In this document: positions 55,652 to 63,789 of the stretch, one piece after another
Layout of the letters: the number at the start of each line of letters is the position of its first letter
Numbering within the stretch: position 1 is the stretch's first letter
Assembly (NCBI GenBank): GCA_900696575.1
Contig: CAADHD010000016.1
Span: forward strand, 104,910 to 168,909
Direction: 5' to 3'
DNA length: 64,000 bases
Origin: an uncultured Bacteroidota bacterium
Lineage (GTDB): Bacteria > Bacteroidota > Bacteroidia > AKYH767-A > OLB10
Notes under the pieces: model-generated
What the model saw: the letters and a program-made list of their open reading frames with translations, nothing else
The model's database searches: none
What the model was told of the DNA's origin: nothing
Translations under genes and position numbers: made by a program

Positions 55652-56473
55652 ATGTATCCGAACATTCCCTTATTAAACCATACCGGTTCCGGTAATTTTT
55701 TTCTTATTGCCGGGCCATGCGTTATTGAAAGCCATAACCTCGTTATGGAGACCGCCTCGGTTATCAAAGCCGTTTGTAATAAACTTACCATTCCATTTAT
55801 TTTTAAGTCTTCTTACCGTAAGGCAAACCGCTCGCGTGGCGATTCATACACCGGAATGGGAGATGAGCAGGCTTTGAAAATTCTTGCTGATGTCCGTAAA
55901 AAGTTAAATGTACCTGTTATTACCGATATTCATGAAAGTGAGCAAGCTGCCTTTGCTGCCGAGTTTGCTGATGTGCTTCAGATTCCGGCATTTCTCTGCC
56001 GTCAGACCGATTTGCTGCTGGCAGCCGCCCATACCGGTAAATGCATCAATGTAAAGAAAGGTCAGTTCCTGTCGCCTGATGCTGCCCGTTTTATTGTTGA
56101 AAAAATAAAAAGTGCCGGTAATGACAACATCATGCTTACCGAGCGCGGTACTACCTTTGGTTATCAGGATCTGGTAGTTGATTTTCGTTCCATTCCCGTA
56201 ATGCAGAAAAACAAAGTTCCCGTAGTGCTTGATGTAACCCATTCCTTACAGCAGCCAAATTCTGCAAGCGGTGTTACCGGTGGGTTGCCCGAAATGATTC
56301 ATACCATTGCTTCTGCGGGAATAGCCGTTGGTGCTGACGGACTTTTTATTGAAACACATCCCAACCCTTCCAAAGCTTTGTCTGATGGCGCTAACATGCT
56401 TCAGCTTGATTTGCTCGAACCTTTACTGCGGAAACTTATCCGAATCCGTCATGCAATTCTACCACATGAATAA
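55652..56473 (+). CDS. kdsA: 3-deoxy-8-phosphooctulonate synthase
   Basis: KdsA condenses phosphoenolpyruvate with arabinose 5-phosphate to make KDO-8-phosphate for lipopolysaccharide. Motifs are FLIAGPCVIESHNLVMETA, FKSSYRKANRSRGDSYTG, VITDIHESEQA, PAFLCRQTDLLLAA, TERGTTFGYQDLVVDFRSI and DVTHSLQQPN. The catalytic metal-type Cys is in the GPCVIES segment and His/Asp ligands follow. 273 residues, complete. It shows that the organism makes LPS with KDO. Confidence 0.96.
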   Translation: MYPNIPLLNHTGSGNFFLIAGPCVIESHNLVMETASVIKAVCNKLTIPFIFKSSYRKANRSRGDSYTGMGDEQALKILADVRKKLNVPVITDIHESEQAAFAAEFADVLQIPAFLCRQTDLLLAAAHTGKCINVKKGQFLSPDAARFIVEKIKSAGNDNIMLTERGTTFGYQDLVVDFRSIPVMQKNKVPVVLDVTHSLQQPNSASGVTGGLPEMIHTIASAGIAVGADGLFIETHPNPSKALSDGANMLQLDLLEPLLRKLIRIRHAILPHE

Positions 56474-56609
56474 ATGTGAAATAGAGAAACCTATTATCAT
56501 TCGCGTACTGGAACTGCTATTCATAGAAAAGTGCCCAGGAACCTATCAGGGCCACGGGTGCGTGCTGATAGTTACAAAAAGTCAATATTTTGATTTTATT
56601 TTCTCATGA
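56466..56609 (+). CDS. Possible 47-residue coupled small ORF
   Basis: An ATG within the last codons of kdsA opens a frame of 47 codons (MNKCEIEKPIIIRVLELLFI...) whose TGA overlaps the next gene's ATG in the ATGA arrangement. It fills the gap between the two genes. It has three Cys and a hydrophobic centre but no recognisable family. The overlap pattern is suggestive; chance is not excluded. Confidence 0.35.
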   Translation: MNKCEIEKPIIIRVLELLFIEKCPGTYQGHGCVLIVTKSQYFDFIFS

Positions 56610-57502
56610 AACTGAAAACAGTTAAACGGTTTACCAAAATTTTTAAATCGCTTCAATTTAATAGCTCAATTGATGATGGTACTGAATATCTTTCGCTTCA
56701 ATCAATCTATGACGAAGGCGGAAAGCCGGTGGAAGAATTAAAGTATTTCGAAGACGGAACCGTTGATGAACGTAATGTTTACCTATGGGAGAACAAACAG
56801 TTGGTTTTACATATAATTGAAATGCCGCAGGAGAGCATGAGGGAGGAGTATCGCTATACCCGCACTCAGGATGGCAGGCTGACGAAGGAGCAAAAATTTT
56901 ATGGTGATGATCCGGGTGAAGCCACCGAGTATTTTTACAATGCAGACGGACAGATTGAAAAGGTAATTAAATACGATGCCGATGGTGAAAAGGAACATGA
57001 AGAACAGTTTGGATATGAGGATAAATTGTTGAAGGTTCACAGGATTTATGACAGCAGCGGTTCCCTCATATCGGCAAGTGAGTTTATCAATAAAAATGGC
57101 AGTCCGGCAAGTAGAAAGGAAACCGATGAAACAGGAAATACGTTGCATGAAACTACTTATGAGTACGATGACAAAGGCAATCTTATTAAAACCATTACTA
57201 AGAATACCGAAGGGAAAGTGATTGAAAGCTATGCTGTTTCTTTTGATGAGAAAGGAAACATCATTGAAAAAGCCATCCGCGATTTTCATCCGCGTACCTT
57301 CCGTTACCGGTATGATGATCAGAACCGCTGCATTGAAGAAGAAATGTATAATGCCTTCGGACAATTGTCTTCCAAGACTGTATATGAATTTGATGCAGCC
57401 GGAGAACTCATTTCCGAAATCAATTACAACCTCGACCATCATCATTCCCATCACGATTCCAATAAGGCACACCGGTTTGAGTATGGATATGCAAAAGGGT
57501 AG
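56606..57502 (+). CDS. YD/RHS-like repeat protein
   Basis: 298 residues composed of short beta-hairpin repeats of the kind YEYDDKGNLIKTITKNTEGKV and YRYDDQNRCIEEEMYNAFGQ, which is the YD-repeat pattern of RHS proteins and MORN-like antitoxin or surface proteins. There is no signal peptide and no toxic C-terminal domain. The C-terminus has a His-rich stretch (DHHHSHHDSNKAH) that could bind metal. It is the last ordinary chromosomal gene before the cassette-like region. Confidence 0.75.
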   Translation: MKLKTVKRFTKIFKSLQFNSSIDDGTEYLSLQSIYDEGGKPVEELKYFEDGTVDERNVYLWENKQLVLHIIEMPQESMREEYRYTRTQDGRLTKEQKFYGDDPGEATEYFYNADGQIEKVIKYDADGEKEHEEQFGYEDKLLKVHRIYDSSGSLISASEFINKNGSPASRKETDETGNTLHETTYEYDDKGNLIKTITKNTEGKVIESYAVSFDEKGNIIEKAIRDFHPRTFRYRYDDQNRCIEEEMYNAFGQLSSKTVYEFDAAGELISEINYNLDHHHSHHDSNKAHRFEYGYAKG

Positions 57503-57839
57503 GGGATCAACTCATTAATCAGAATTTCTTTTTTAAAACTGCATCTGCTCCTTTTATTTCCCAATAGGCAAGAGAAGCAAGGTTATTCTGAAATAGCATT
57601 CGTGTCTTCTATAATCAAGCCCGGTATCAGATTAATGACATCGGAGCATTTTCATTGCTTAGAAATAAAGCTTCCGTGAATTTTATTTACAGCGGAATCG
57701 TTATGTAATCTGCTGCTTTATAGCCTGTCTGAAGACGTGTCATTTGAAGTTTGTACGCACGTTGTTAAAAGTGATTAACAATTAAGGCGATGTATAATTG
57801 TGTTAGTACTACCTTTCAATCGGAGTGGTTAGCGGTTGC
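57503..57839. other. Intergenic stretch at the boundary of the cassette region
   Basis: No gene or terminator is recognised in these 337 bp. Near the right end GTTAGCGG (57828-57835) resembles the right-hand end of the repeats described below and may be a leftover boundary of a lost unit. Confidence 0.4.
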
Positions 57840-58006
57840 GTATAGTGTTTGCCGGTTTGGCGTTCGGGTGGGTTTCCCTGCCTTCCGGCAGGGAAGCACA
57901 AAACTGTCAGCCAGCACTAAATACACCTGAGGCTGAAACAAAGCTCCGGGTTTGTACAGCCTGCCCCGATTTTCAGGGTCACACCACATGATGCAGAACC
58001 CGTGTT
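57840..58006. repeat. attC-like repeat A (degenerate left end)
   Basis: The most diverged copy. The left end CCGGTTTGGCGTTCGGGTGGG matches the others only partly and lacks the AAC. The right end ...GCAGAACCCGTGTTATCGGC is typical. An internal hairpin TTCCCTGCC-TTCC-GGCAGGGAA lies at 57874-57895. The stop codon of the MBL gene (58005-58007) falls inside the right end. Confidence 0.6.
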
Positions 58007-58688
58007 ATCGGCTCGAACTTTTTTTAAATCGTTTTTCAATTTGTTTTCTGTTTATCGGACCACCGTGTCCAACGTAAAAAATTTCGGCATTAAAACTCAA
58101 TATTTTACTAATTGATTGGTCAATCTCTTTAATGTCGTCTGCGAAATAATGATAGTCAGGTAAATATGGGAAAAATTCTCCACCCATATAACCGCCCATC
58201 ATCACGTCACCAATAATTGCTTCTCTGTTGTCAAACTCTAAGGATATACTTCCATTCGTATGTCCTTTAGTCGAATGAATAATGCCCTTAATGCCAAAAC
58301 TTTCCAAGTCTGTATATTCGTCTATGAAAATATCAGATTTAAAAGCCGGAAACGGCTTGTCAACAAAGGGTTTGATAAATTTGGCTATTAGTCGAGTTGT
58401 TTTCAGAAAATCATTTTTTCCATTCACTGTCATATGGCTATCGGCAGAGTGGATAGCTGTTGGAATTTTATGTTTTTTAATTAACTCTGTTGTACTGCCG
58501 CAATGGTCTGAGTGGCCGTGAGTATGAAGTATAATTGAGATGTCTGAAAGTTCAACACCAATTTTTTTTAGATTACTGATTATCGTTGTTCCTTCACCAG
58601 GACTACCAGTGTCTACCAATATTTTTTTATCTCCTTCCACAAGATAACAATTGGAAATTTTTAATTTTATTTTGTGTATAACTGTCAT
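58005..58688 (-). CDS. MBL-fold metallo-hydrolase (cassette unit 1)
   Basis: 227 residues with the zinc motif H57-G-H59-S-D61-H62 in LHTHGHSDHCG, a further His in STKGHTNGSISLEF, the bridging Asp in IIGDVMMGG, and the last His in FYVGHGGP. This is a glyoxalase II/beta-lactamase-type hydrolase with an unknown ester or thioester substrate. The last four codons and the stop (S-S-S-R-stop) are supplied by the flanking repeat, so the gene end was set by the cassette junction. It is isolated from other metabolic genes. Confidence 0.88.
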   Translation of the reverse strand: MTVIHKIKLKISNCYLVEGDKKILVDTGSPGEGTTIISNLKKIGVELSDISIILHTHGHSDHCGSTTELIKKHKIPTAIHSADSHMTVNGKNDFLKTTRLIAKFIKPFVDKPFPAFKSDIFIDEYTDLESFGIKGIIHSTKGHTNGSISLEFDNREAIIGDVMMGGYMGGEFFPYLPDYHYFADDIKEIDQSISKILSFNAEIFYVGHGGPINRKQIEKRFKKSSSR

Positions 58689-58720
58689 TGTATATTGTTG
58701 TTCTTTTGAGCTGTCCGCTA

Positions 58721-58863
58721 AACGGTTTTCGTGTTCCTGTCAGGTGTGTTTCCTTGCCTGCCGGCAGGCAGGGGAGCACTAAACCGCATGCCAGCACTAC
58801 ACTTGAATAGAAGCAAAAAACTTCAAGTTTGCACGTCACCCCGCCTGACGCAAAACCCGTGTT
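58721..58863. repeat. attC-like repeat B
   Basis: It runs from CTAAACGG (AAC at 58721-58723) to CCCGTGTTATAGGC (GTT at 58861-58863). It contains an inserted 16 bp perfect palindrome TGCCTGCCGGCAGGCA (58755-58770). Its right half (58806-58862) is 54/57 identical to that of repeat E. Confidence 0.7.
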
Positions 58864-58899
58864 ATAGGCAGCCAATTATTTGTCGCATTATAAAAGCTG

Positions 58900-59622
58900 T
58901 CAGTCGATTAATTTTTTTTGTCCGAATCCCAAAAATTCTTTAACCTGTTTGTATTTTGTCATCAAATATTCGTACCCTTTTTTTATTTGTTGGATTCGAT
59001 TCCATTGATTTGTCAATTGTTGTTCCCTTTCAGCAGGTGTCCGTAAAAGCTTCCACCCAGACAGATTAGAATATTTAGCTTCTTCTGCTTTAATTGCATT
59101 GTTATAAAGGTCAAGTGATTTTTCTAATTCTCTTCCCAATATTTCAGCTAACAAGATTGAATTGTCAGAAAGTTTATTTGTCACTTCCCTTGTCTGTTGC
59201 TCAAAAAAAGAAATTTGTTCAAAAGTTGTCTTATGTAGAGCTTCAATTTGTTTTTCCGTCAACTCTTGTAATGCGCTTATTTGCTTATCGGTCAGTTCAT
59301 GTAAAGCAGTTATTTGTTTCGCATTAAGTTCTTGAAGCGCCTGAATTTGCTTGTCTGTTGATGTCTGTAAAGCTTCAATTTGTCTTGTGTTTAGGAGTTG
59401 CAAATGTTCGAGATGATTCCGAAACTGTTTGTCCGATTCTTCCTTTGATTGAAGGAAAACTATTATTGTCAAATAAACTCCTGAAATTGTCCCAATGGTC
59501 TGAAGTGCATTTGATAGCCAAGATTTGTCATTAAAATATAATGCAACAAAAACAAAAAGTCCAACCATTGCAGTGAATGCTGTCCAATTTATTAGCCATT
59601 TATGTTGTCGTAATTTGTCCAT
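58900..59622 (-). CDS. Membrane protein with 11-residue coiled-coil repeats (cassette unit 2)
   Basis: 240 residues. Two hydrophobic helices occupy about 10-30 and 36-58. They are followed by a striking array of 11-residue repeats (KQIQALQELNA, KQITALHELTD, KQISALQELTE, KQIEALHKTTF; about 90-135), a right-handed hendecad coiled coil, and then a longer helical region to the C-terminus. The helical part probably reaches into the cytoplasm. No family with known function is recognised. It is the sole gene of its unit, whose 17 bp ends are complementary with one mismatch. Confidence 0.8.
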   Translation of the reverse strand: MDKLRQHKWLINWTAFTAMVGLFVFVALYFNDKSWLSNALQTIGTISGVYLTIIVFLQSKEESDKQFRNHLEHLQLLNTRQIEALQTSTDKQIQALQELNAKQITALHELTDKQISALQELTEKQIEALHKTTFEQISFFEQQTREVTNKLSDNSILLAEILGRELEKSLDLYNNAIKAEEAKYSNLSGWKLLRTPAEREQQLTNQWNRIQQIKKGYEYLMTKYKQVKEFLGFGQKKLID

Positions 59623-59647
59623 TATTCTGTCGTAATTGGTTGCCTAT

Positions 59648-59771
59648 AACGGTTTCGGGCTTGGCGAAGGTGGCGATTTTCACCACAAATGTTGATGCGG
59701 AGAACCAAACTTTGATTAACCACAAATGTGTCTGCGAAGCACGAACCCCCCGCTATCGCAAACCCCTTGTT
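59648..59771. repeat. attC-like repeat C
   Basis: It runs from AACGGTTTCGGGCTTGGCG to CGCAAACCCCTTGTT, 124 bp. Its left end is identical to that of repeat E over the first 19 bases. Left and right halves are imperfect inverted repeats, with two extra bases next to the right GTT, so the element is asymmetric. Confidence 0.7.
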
Positions 59772-59788
59772 AGCGGTAGTCGTTTTCT

Positions 59789-60277
59789 TTACGAAGTATA
59801 AACAACCTTGCTGTTTTCTTTTGCCCAATTTTCCGAGAAACCAACATGAGAAATTGAATTGCTGCTGCGGTCTAATTGTCGTTCAGTTTCTTTAACCAAA
59901 ATCTTTGGCTCAATTTCATAAATCACCTTAATTTTCAATGGATTCTTTTTATGAAATATTGCGAAAAAAATTTTCTGGTTCCTCCAAATACGATAAAGGG
60001 ATTTTTCCCTTTCCTCTTTTGGTTCTTTGAACATTCTGTCAAGTTGCCCCGAACCTCCTTCATAACAAGAGAGATATTCATATTTTATGCTTGGGTCATT
60101 TGGGTCGCAAGCATCTGCATCACGCTTTGAATGGATTAGTTCATGCCCCAAAGTTTCTGCGATAATCATTTCCTTTACAAGTCCCGGTTGTAGAATGTTT
60201 GGAATGCCAATTTTCAGAGCAAGTTCTTGTGCTTGTATTACCAGCTTAATTATTCTGCGTATGATTTCTTTTTTCAT
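59789..60277 (-). CDS. Putative type II restriction endonuclease (cassette unit 3)
   Basis: 162 residues, overlapping the upstream DNA methyltransferase by 4 bp (ATGA). A segment D54-ADACD followed ten residues later by Y-E67-Y-L-S resembles the D...ExK site of PD-(D/E)xK nucleases. The size and several patches (QELALKIGIPNILQ, IFFAIFHKK, VIYEIEPK) recall PvuII. However, the usual lysine is replaced by L69. HELIH (45-49) also fits a zinc-protease HExxH pattern by chance or otherwise. The pairing with a methyltransferase is the main argument for a restriction enzyme. Confidence 0.6.
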   Translation of the reverse strand: MKKEIIRRIIKLVIQAQELALKIGIPNILQPGLVKEMIIAETLGHELIHSKRDADACDPNDPSIKYEYLSCYEGGSGQLDRMFKEPKEEREKSLYRIWRNQKIFFAIFHKKNPLKIKVIYEIEPKILVKETERQLDRSSNSISHVGFSENWAKENSKVVYTS

Positions 60278-61065
60278 TTGAACAAACTGTATTCTTTTTC
60301 CAGTTCAATTTGATGAACTCGTTCCTTAGTGATAGCAATGTAGTCAGGGTTTAACTCAAAGCCGATAAAATTTCTTTTTAGTTTCTTGCACACGGCAAAA
60401 GTTGTCCCTACACCCGAAAACGGGTCAAACACCACATCACCTTCGTTTGAACTGGCTTTTACAATTCGTTCAATTAACTTTTCTGGTTTTTGTATTGTGT
60501 TCAGAAGTTCTCTGCTGATAAGCTCTTTTGATTTGTAAGTAAGTTGCTTGATGTCACCCCAAACATCTCCGGGATTTTTCCCATCATCATTGAATTTTGT
60601 TTTTCCGTATTGTCCGTTTGTTACAGACGGAACTTTCTCACAGCGTAGGCGGTGTTCAAGTTCTACCAATTGAGCAACACGAATGTCGTCAAGGTTGTAA
60701 GTCTTTGCTTTACCTTTGGTGAAGTATGCAATCAAGTCATAATTGTTCGTGTAGTTCAGTCGTCCTTGAGCAAGGCGACTTGGCTGATACCAAATTATTT
60801 TTCTGTTTAAGGTCAGATAGGGTCGGTAGTCTATAAAGTCAATACAGTTGTCTTTGCCAAAAAGATAAAGTGCACCGCCTGGTTTGAGAACTCTTGAAAA
60901 AATCTTTATGAGGTTAAGATTGTAAGTTTGGATGTCGGTAACCTTGTCCCAATGGTTTGTTGTAACACCGTAAGGTCCATCACAAACAATCAAGTCAACG
61001 CTATTACTGTCAAGCTGATTTATAAGTTCAAGAGTGTCGCCTTGATAAATTTCGTTTAGTTCCAT
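60274..61065 (-). CDS. DNA methyltransferase, probably N6-adenine (cassette unit 3)
   Basis: 263 residues of the N4/N6 methylase family in permuted order: catalytic motif IV first (IVCDGPYGVTTNHWDKV near residue 28) and the SAM-binding motif near the C-terminus (FDPFSGVGTTFAVCKKLKRN, then FIGFELNPDYIAITKERV). The DGPYG form with TTNxWD is close to phage and type II adenine methylases. The target sequence is unknown. Forms a two-gene restriction-modification set with the following gene. Confidence 0.88.
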   Translation of the reverse strand: MELNEIYQGDTLELINQLDSNSVDLIVCDGPYGVTTNHWDKVTDIQTYNLNLIKIFSRVLKPGGALYLFGKDNCIDFIDYRPYLTLNRKIIWYQPSRLAQGRLNYTNNYDLIAYFTKGKAKTYNLDDIRVAQLVELEHRLRCEKVPSVTNGQYGKTKFNDDGKNPGDVWGDIKQLTYKSKELISRELLNTIQKPEKLIERIVKASSNEGDVVFDPFSGVGTTFAVCKKLKRNFIGFELNPDYIAITKERVHQIELEKEYSLFK

Positions 61066-61176
61066 ATCGCAATTTTAAGGATAATTTTCATATTGTCAGT
61101 CGGAAAGTCATGAGAACTTTTTCACAGTCGGTTGATGATCGCACAAACCTTCCATCGGAGCGTTACGATTACCGCT

Positions 61177-61301
61177 AACGGTTTGCGGCTTGGCGTAGTG
61201 GCGGATTTTTAGCACAAAAGTTCAAACAAAGAACTGCACTTGAACCTACCACAAAACTGTCATACGAAGCACTGAACCCGCCATTGAGCCAAACCGCTGT
61301 T
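61177..61301. repeat. attC-like repeat D
   Basis: 125 bp from AACGGTTTGCGGCTTGGCG to GAGCCAAACCGCTGTT. The halves can fold on each other: ACCGCTAAC/GGTTTG.GGC on the left against GCCAAACC/GTTGGCGGT on the right. Confidence 0.7.
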
Positions 61302-61327
61302 GGCGGTAGTGCTTCTGTTTTCAGTCG

Positions 61328-62293
61328 TCATAGGTTTATAATCCAGTCGCAAATTTTTGTCAGTTGTTGGTCGTGAGTAAGATTGGCTGCATTGTTCATT
61401 GTCCCTGTTTGCAGTTGCTTGAATATTTCAACTGCCATTGCATTTTCAATTGCAGAACCAATGAAAAAGGTCTGCGGTTTCAATTTCTTCTTGTCAAAAC
61501 TTGTGCGTATTCTGTTCAATGCCGAGTTTGCCGTTTTCCAATGTTCGTCTGCACCTGCTGGGTCAATACCACCTTTCAATTCTCCCAATGCAATGTATTT
61601 GTCGGCTTGGTGTATTATGGATTGTTTCCCAGTTTTTAAGTCGTCTGGTTGTGCTTGTAATATTGAAAGGTCAACATTCTTGTTTACTAATGGAACGTTG
61701 ATATTCAAAATCAAAAGTCGGTCTGTTTTACGCTTCCAATAAATTGCTTTGATACGTTTTTCAATATCAGTGTCGTCAGTTGGCTTTTCGAGCCAAGTAT
61801 TTGTGTCGTTGTCCTTCCATTTGTATTTGATACCTGCAATATTGAAAACAGATATGAGTGAACGCAAAAACTTTCTTTCACCGAGTGAACCTGCAAGGTT
61901 TCTTGCCTTTCCTCCTAGTGCATCTCCTTTTGTTAGCAAGTAACGATAAACCAACTCATCAATGAAACTTTCTCCAGCAGGTTCAAGAAATTTTTCAATT
62001 AGTCCCTTGATAGCAAGTGTTCGGTCATCTTCAGTCAGGTAGTTGAGTGACTTGTCGGATAATCCAGATGCCGTTAGTAAACCAACTCTCAAATCCTTAA
62101 CATTCAAAAGCTCTTTAGGGGTTTTCACTTGCGAAGCAAGTGCTTTTAACGCTTTAGCTTCTTCAACGTAAGGAACAGCAATGTAATTTTTCTCCAATGC
62201 CATTGAGATGAAACCCGCACGGGTTTCTTCTCTTGATGTAACTAAATCGTCTGCTGATTTTATGAGGGAATTTGCTATTAATTTTTTTGCCAT
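61328..62293 (-). CDS. AvaI/BsoBI-like type II restriction endonuclease (cassette unit 4)
   Basis: 321 residues, very close to BsoBI in length. The catalytic site is E238-L-K240 in ALGELKGGIDPAGADEHWKT, preceded by an Asp in KNVDLSIL about 25 residues earlier; BsoBI uses D212, E240 and K242. The expected target is C^YCGRG or a variant. I start at MAKKLIANS (62293), which overlaps the end of the methyltransferase gene by 16 bp. Family assignment is from remembered motifs. Confidence 0.82.
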   Translation of the reverse strand: MAKKLIANSLIKSADDLVTSREETRAGFISMALEKNYIAVPYVEEAKALKALASQVKTPKELLNVKDLRVGLLTASGLSDKSLNYLTEDDRTLAIKGLIEKFLEPAGESFIDELVYRYLLTKGDALGGKARNLAGSLGERKFLRSLISVFNIAGIKYKWKDNDTNTWLEKPTDDTDIEKRIKAIYWKRKTDRLLILNINVPLVNKNVDLSILQAQPDDLKTGKQSIIHQADKYIALGELKGGIDPAGADEHWKTANSALNRIRTSFDKKKLKPQTFFIGSAIENAMAVEIFKQLQTGTMNNAANLTHDQQLTKICDWIINL

Positions 62294-63702
62294 AAGTAAA
62301 CACATTTGCGGACTTCGGTTCGTCCATAGTTGCCCATTTGCTGACTGCTGTTGCCTTTGCCTCTGGGTAACACAAAAATATTATTGATATTGAAACCGAA
62401 GTTTTCTGCAAACTCGGATAGAATTAAATCAACTGGAATTTCTTCTCCGCCATAGCGAACATTATCATTCACCATTACGCAATGTCCACCACTTTTTGTA
62501 ATCCGTGCCATCTCATAAATCACAAAACACATTTCAAGAAAATAATTTCTCACCATTCTTGCAATGTTATTATTGTTGAGTTTTTCCAACTTGTTCAACT
62601 CGTCAAGAACAGAGTTTACTTCCATCATTGCGTTTGAGTTGTTGTAAACTTCAAGCACCCTGTCAAATGTTTTTTGTTTGCCGATTGACCTGTAAAACTG
62701 TTGAAGATGATCAACCTTTTCTTTGTTCTCAACTGTGCAAGACAACATTGACTGCCGCAAGTTGCGAACTTGGTCATTATCGTTACCGAGGAAAACCAAC
62801 TCTAACGCATAAGTCCGTGTGTAGTCGTAGCGATTGCAATAGGGTGGAGAAGTTACAATGAAATCAAAAAACTCGTCTTCAATCTTTGGAAGCTCTTCCA
62901 AGCACGAACCTTCAATAATTTTTACAGGATGCTGAATAGCAGGTTTGTTTTCCAATGCTTCAAACAAACTGTTGGTCGTGTTGCCCGACAGGTCAGAAAT
63001 AATTTGAGAAAGTTTTCTGTTCATCGCTTCCTCAAACGAGTAAATTTTTCCAATGTCAAACGGTTTGCCCGGAAGATTTCTTTTTGAACGGTAATCCCAA
63101 CGTAAATACTGTCCGTCTTTTCGTGTAAAACTTATTTCTTCCAAAACTGAAAAAGCAGCAAAACGTAAAACGGTTTGAATTTTTTTGTCTTTGATATTTG
63201 AGCAGTAAGTCAAAAATTTATTCAACAAAATCTCTGTTTCGTCAGAAAAAGCATCTTTCGTTATCGTAATATGATTGATGTGTGTGTCGTAGTTCTCAAT
63301 CTTTGCAAGTTCTGTCCATAAATTTTTTATTGTTGAACGAAGTTTGTTTATGTCAATGTCGTTCAATGCCTCTCTTGTCTGCATTACAAAAACTCCGACT
63401 GGAAGAATTTCCACTCCATAAGATTTCCAACCCAACTCTTGTCCTGCAAAAAGCGTTGTTCCTGCTCCTGCAAACGGGTCTAAAAGTTTACCCGCTTTCT
63501 TTCCGTATTCATTCAGAAAATATTTTACAAGCGTTGAAGAAAATCCTTCCTTGTATTTGAACCAGCGATAAATCGGTTCGTCTTTGTTCGCCTGAAAGCT
63601 AACTACTTTGCGGTTAAGATGATATGCAGTTTCCAACCTGTCAGCCAGTCGGCTGTATAGGATTTGTCTCCATGTTGGAATTAATTCTGCTGTTTTTGTC
63701 AT
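62278..63702 (-). CDS. DNA methyltransferase of the AvaI-like system, probably N4-cytosine (cassette unit 4)
   Basis: 474 residues. SAM-binding motif DPFAGAGTTLFAGQELGW near residue 77 precedes catalytic motif IV VTSPPYCNRYDYTRTYALEL near residue 285, the beta-class order with a TSPPY motif that usually means N4-cytosine methylation. That fits protection of a C-containing AvaI-type site. The methyltransferase is encoded upstream of the endonuclease, so protection is made first. Confidence 0.88.
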   Translation of the reverse strand: MTKTAELIPTWRQILYSRLADRLETAYHLNRKVVSFQANKDEPIYRWFKYKEGFSSTLVKYFLNEYGKKAGKLLDPFAGAGTTLFAGQELGWKSYGVEILPVGVFVMQTREALNDIDINKLRSTIKNLWTELAKIENYDTHINHITITKDAFSDETEILLNKFLTYCSNIKDKKIQTVLRFAAFSVLEEISFTRKDGQYLRWDYRSKRNLPGKPFDIGKIYSFEEAMNRKLSQIISDLSGNTTNSLFEALENKPAIQHPVKIIEGSCLEELPKIEDEFFDFIVTSPPYCNRYDYTRTYALELVFLGNDNDQVRNLRQSMLSCTVENKEKVDHLQQFYRSIGKQKTFDRVLEVYNNSNAMMEVNSVLDELNKLEKLNNNNIARMVRNYFLEMCFVIYEMARITKSGGHCVMVNDNVRYGGEEIPVDLILSEFAENFGFNINNIFVLPRGKGNSSQQMGNYGRTEVRKCVYLWQKN

Positions 63703-63789
63703 TTGTCAAAGATAAAATTTTAAAGTGTCGCTTTTGTCGGTCTTATTCACAAATTTTCAATGAAGCACCGCATTTTTAGCATTACCGCC

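Noticed and set aside
56807..57472. 221-codon open frame on the minus strand
   Set aside because: Antisense to the YD-repeat gene; the hydrophobic appearance follows from the complement of its Glu/Asp/Lys codons.
60127..60145. HELIH as a zinc metalloprotease motif in the unit 3 protein
   Set aside because: No third ligand or Met-turn pattern is evident, and the ATGA overlap with a DNA methyltransferase favours a nuclease. Not fully excluded.
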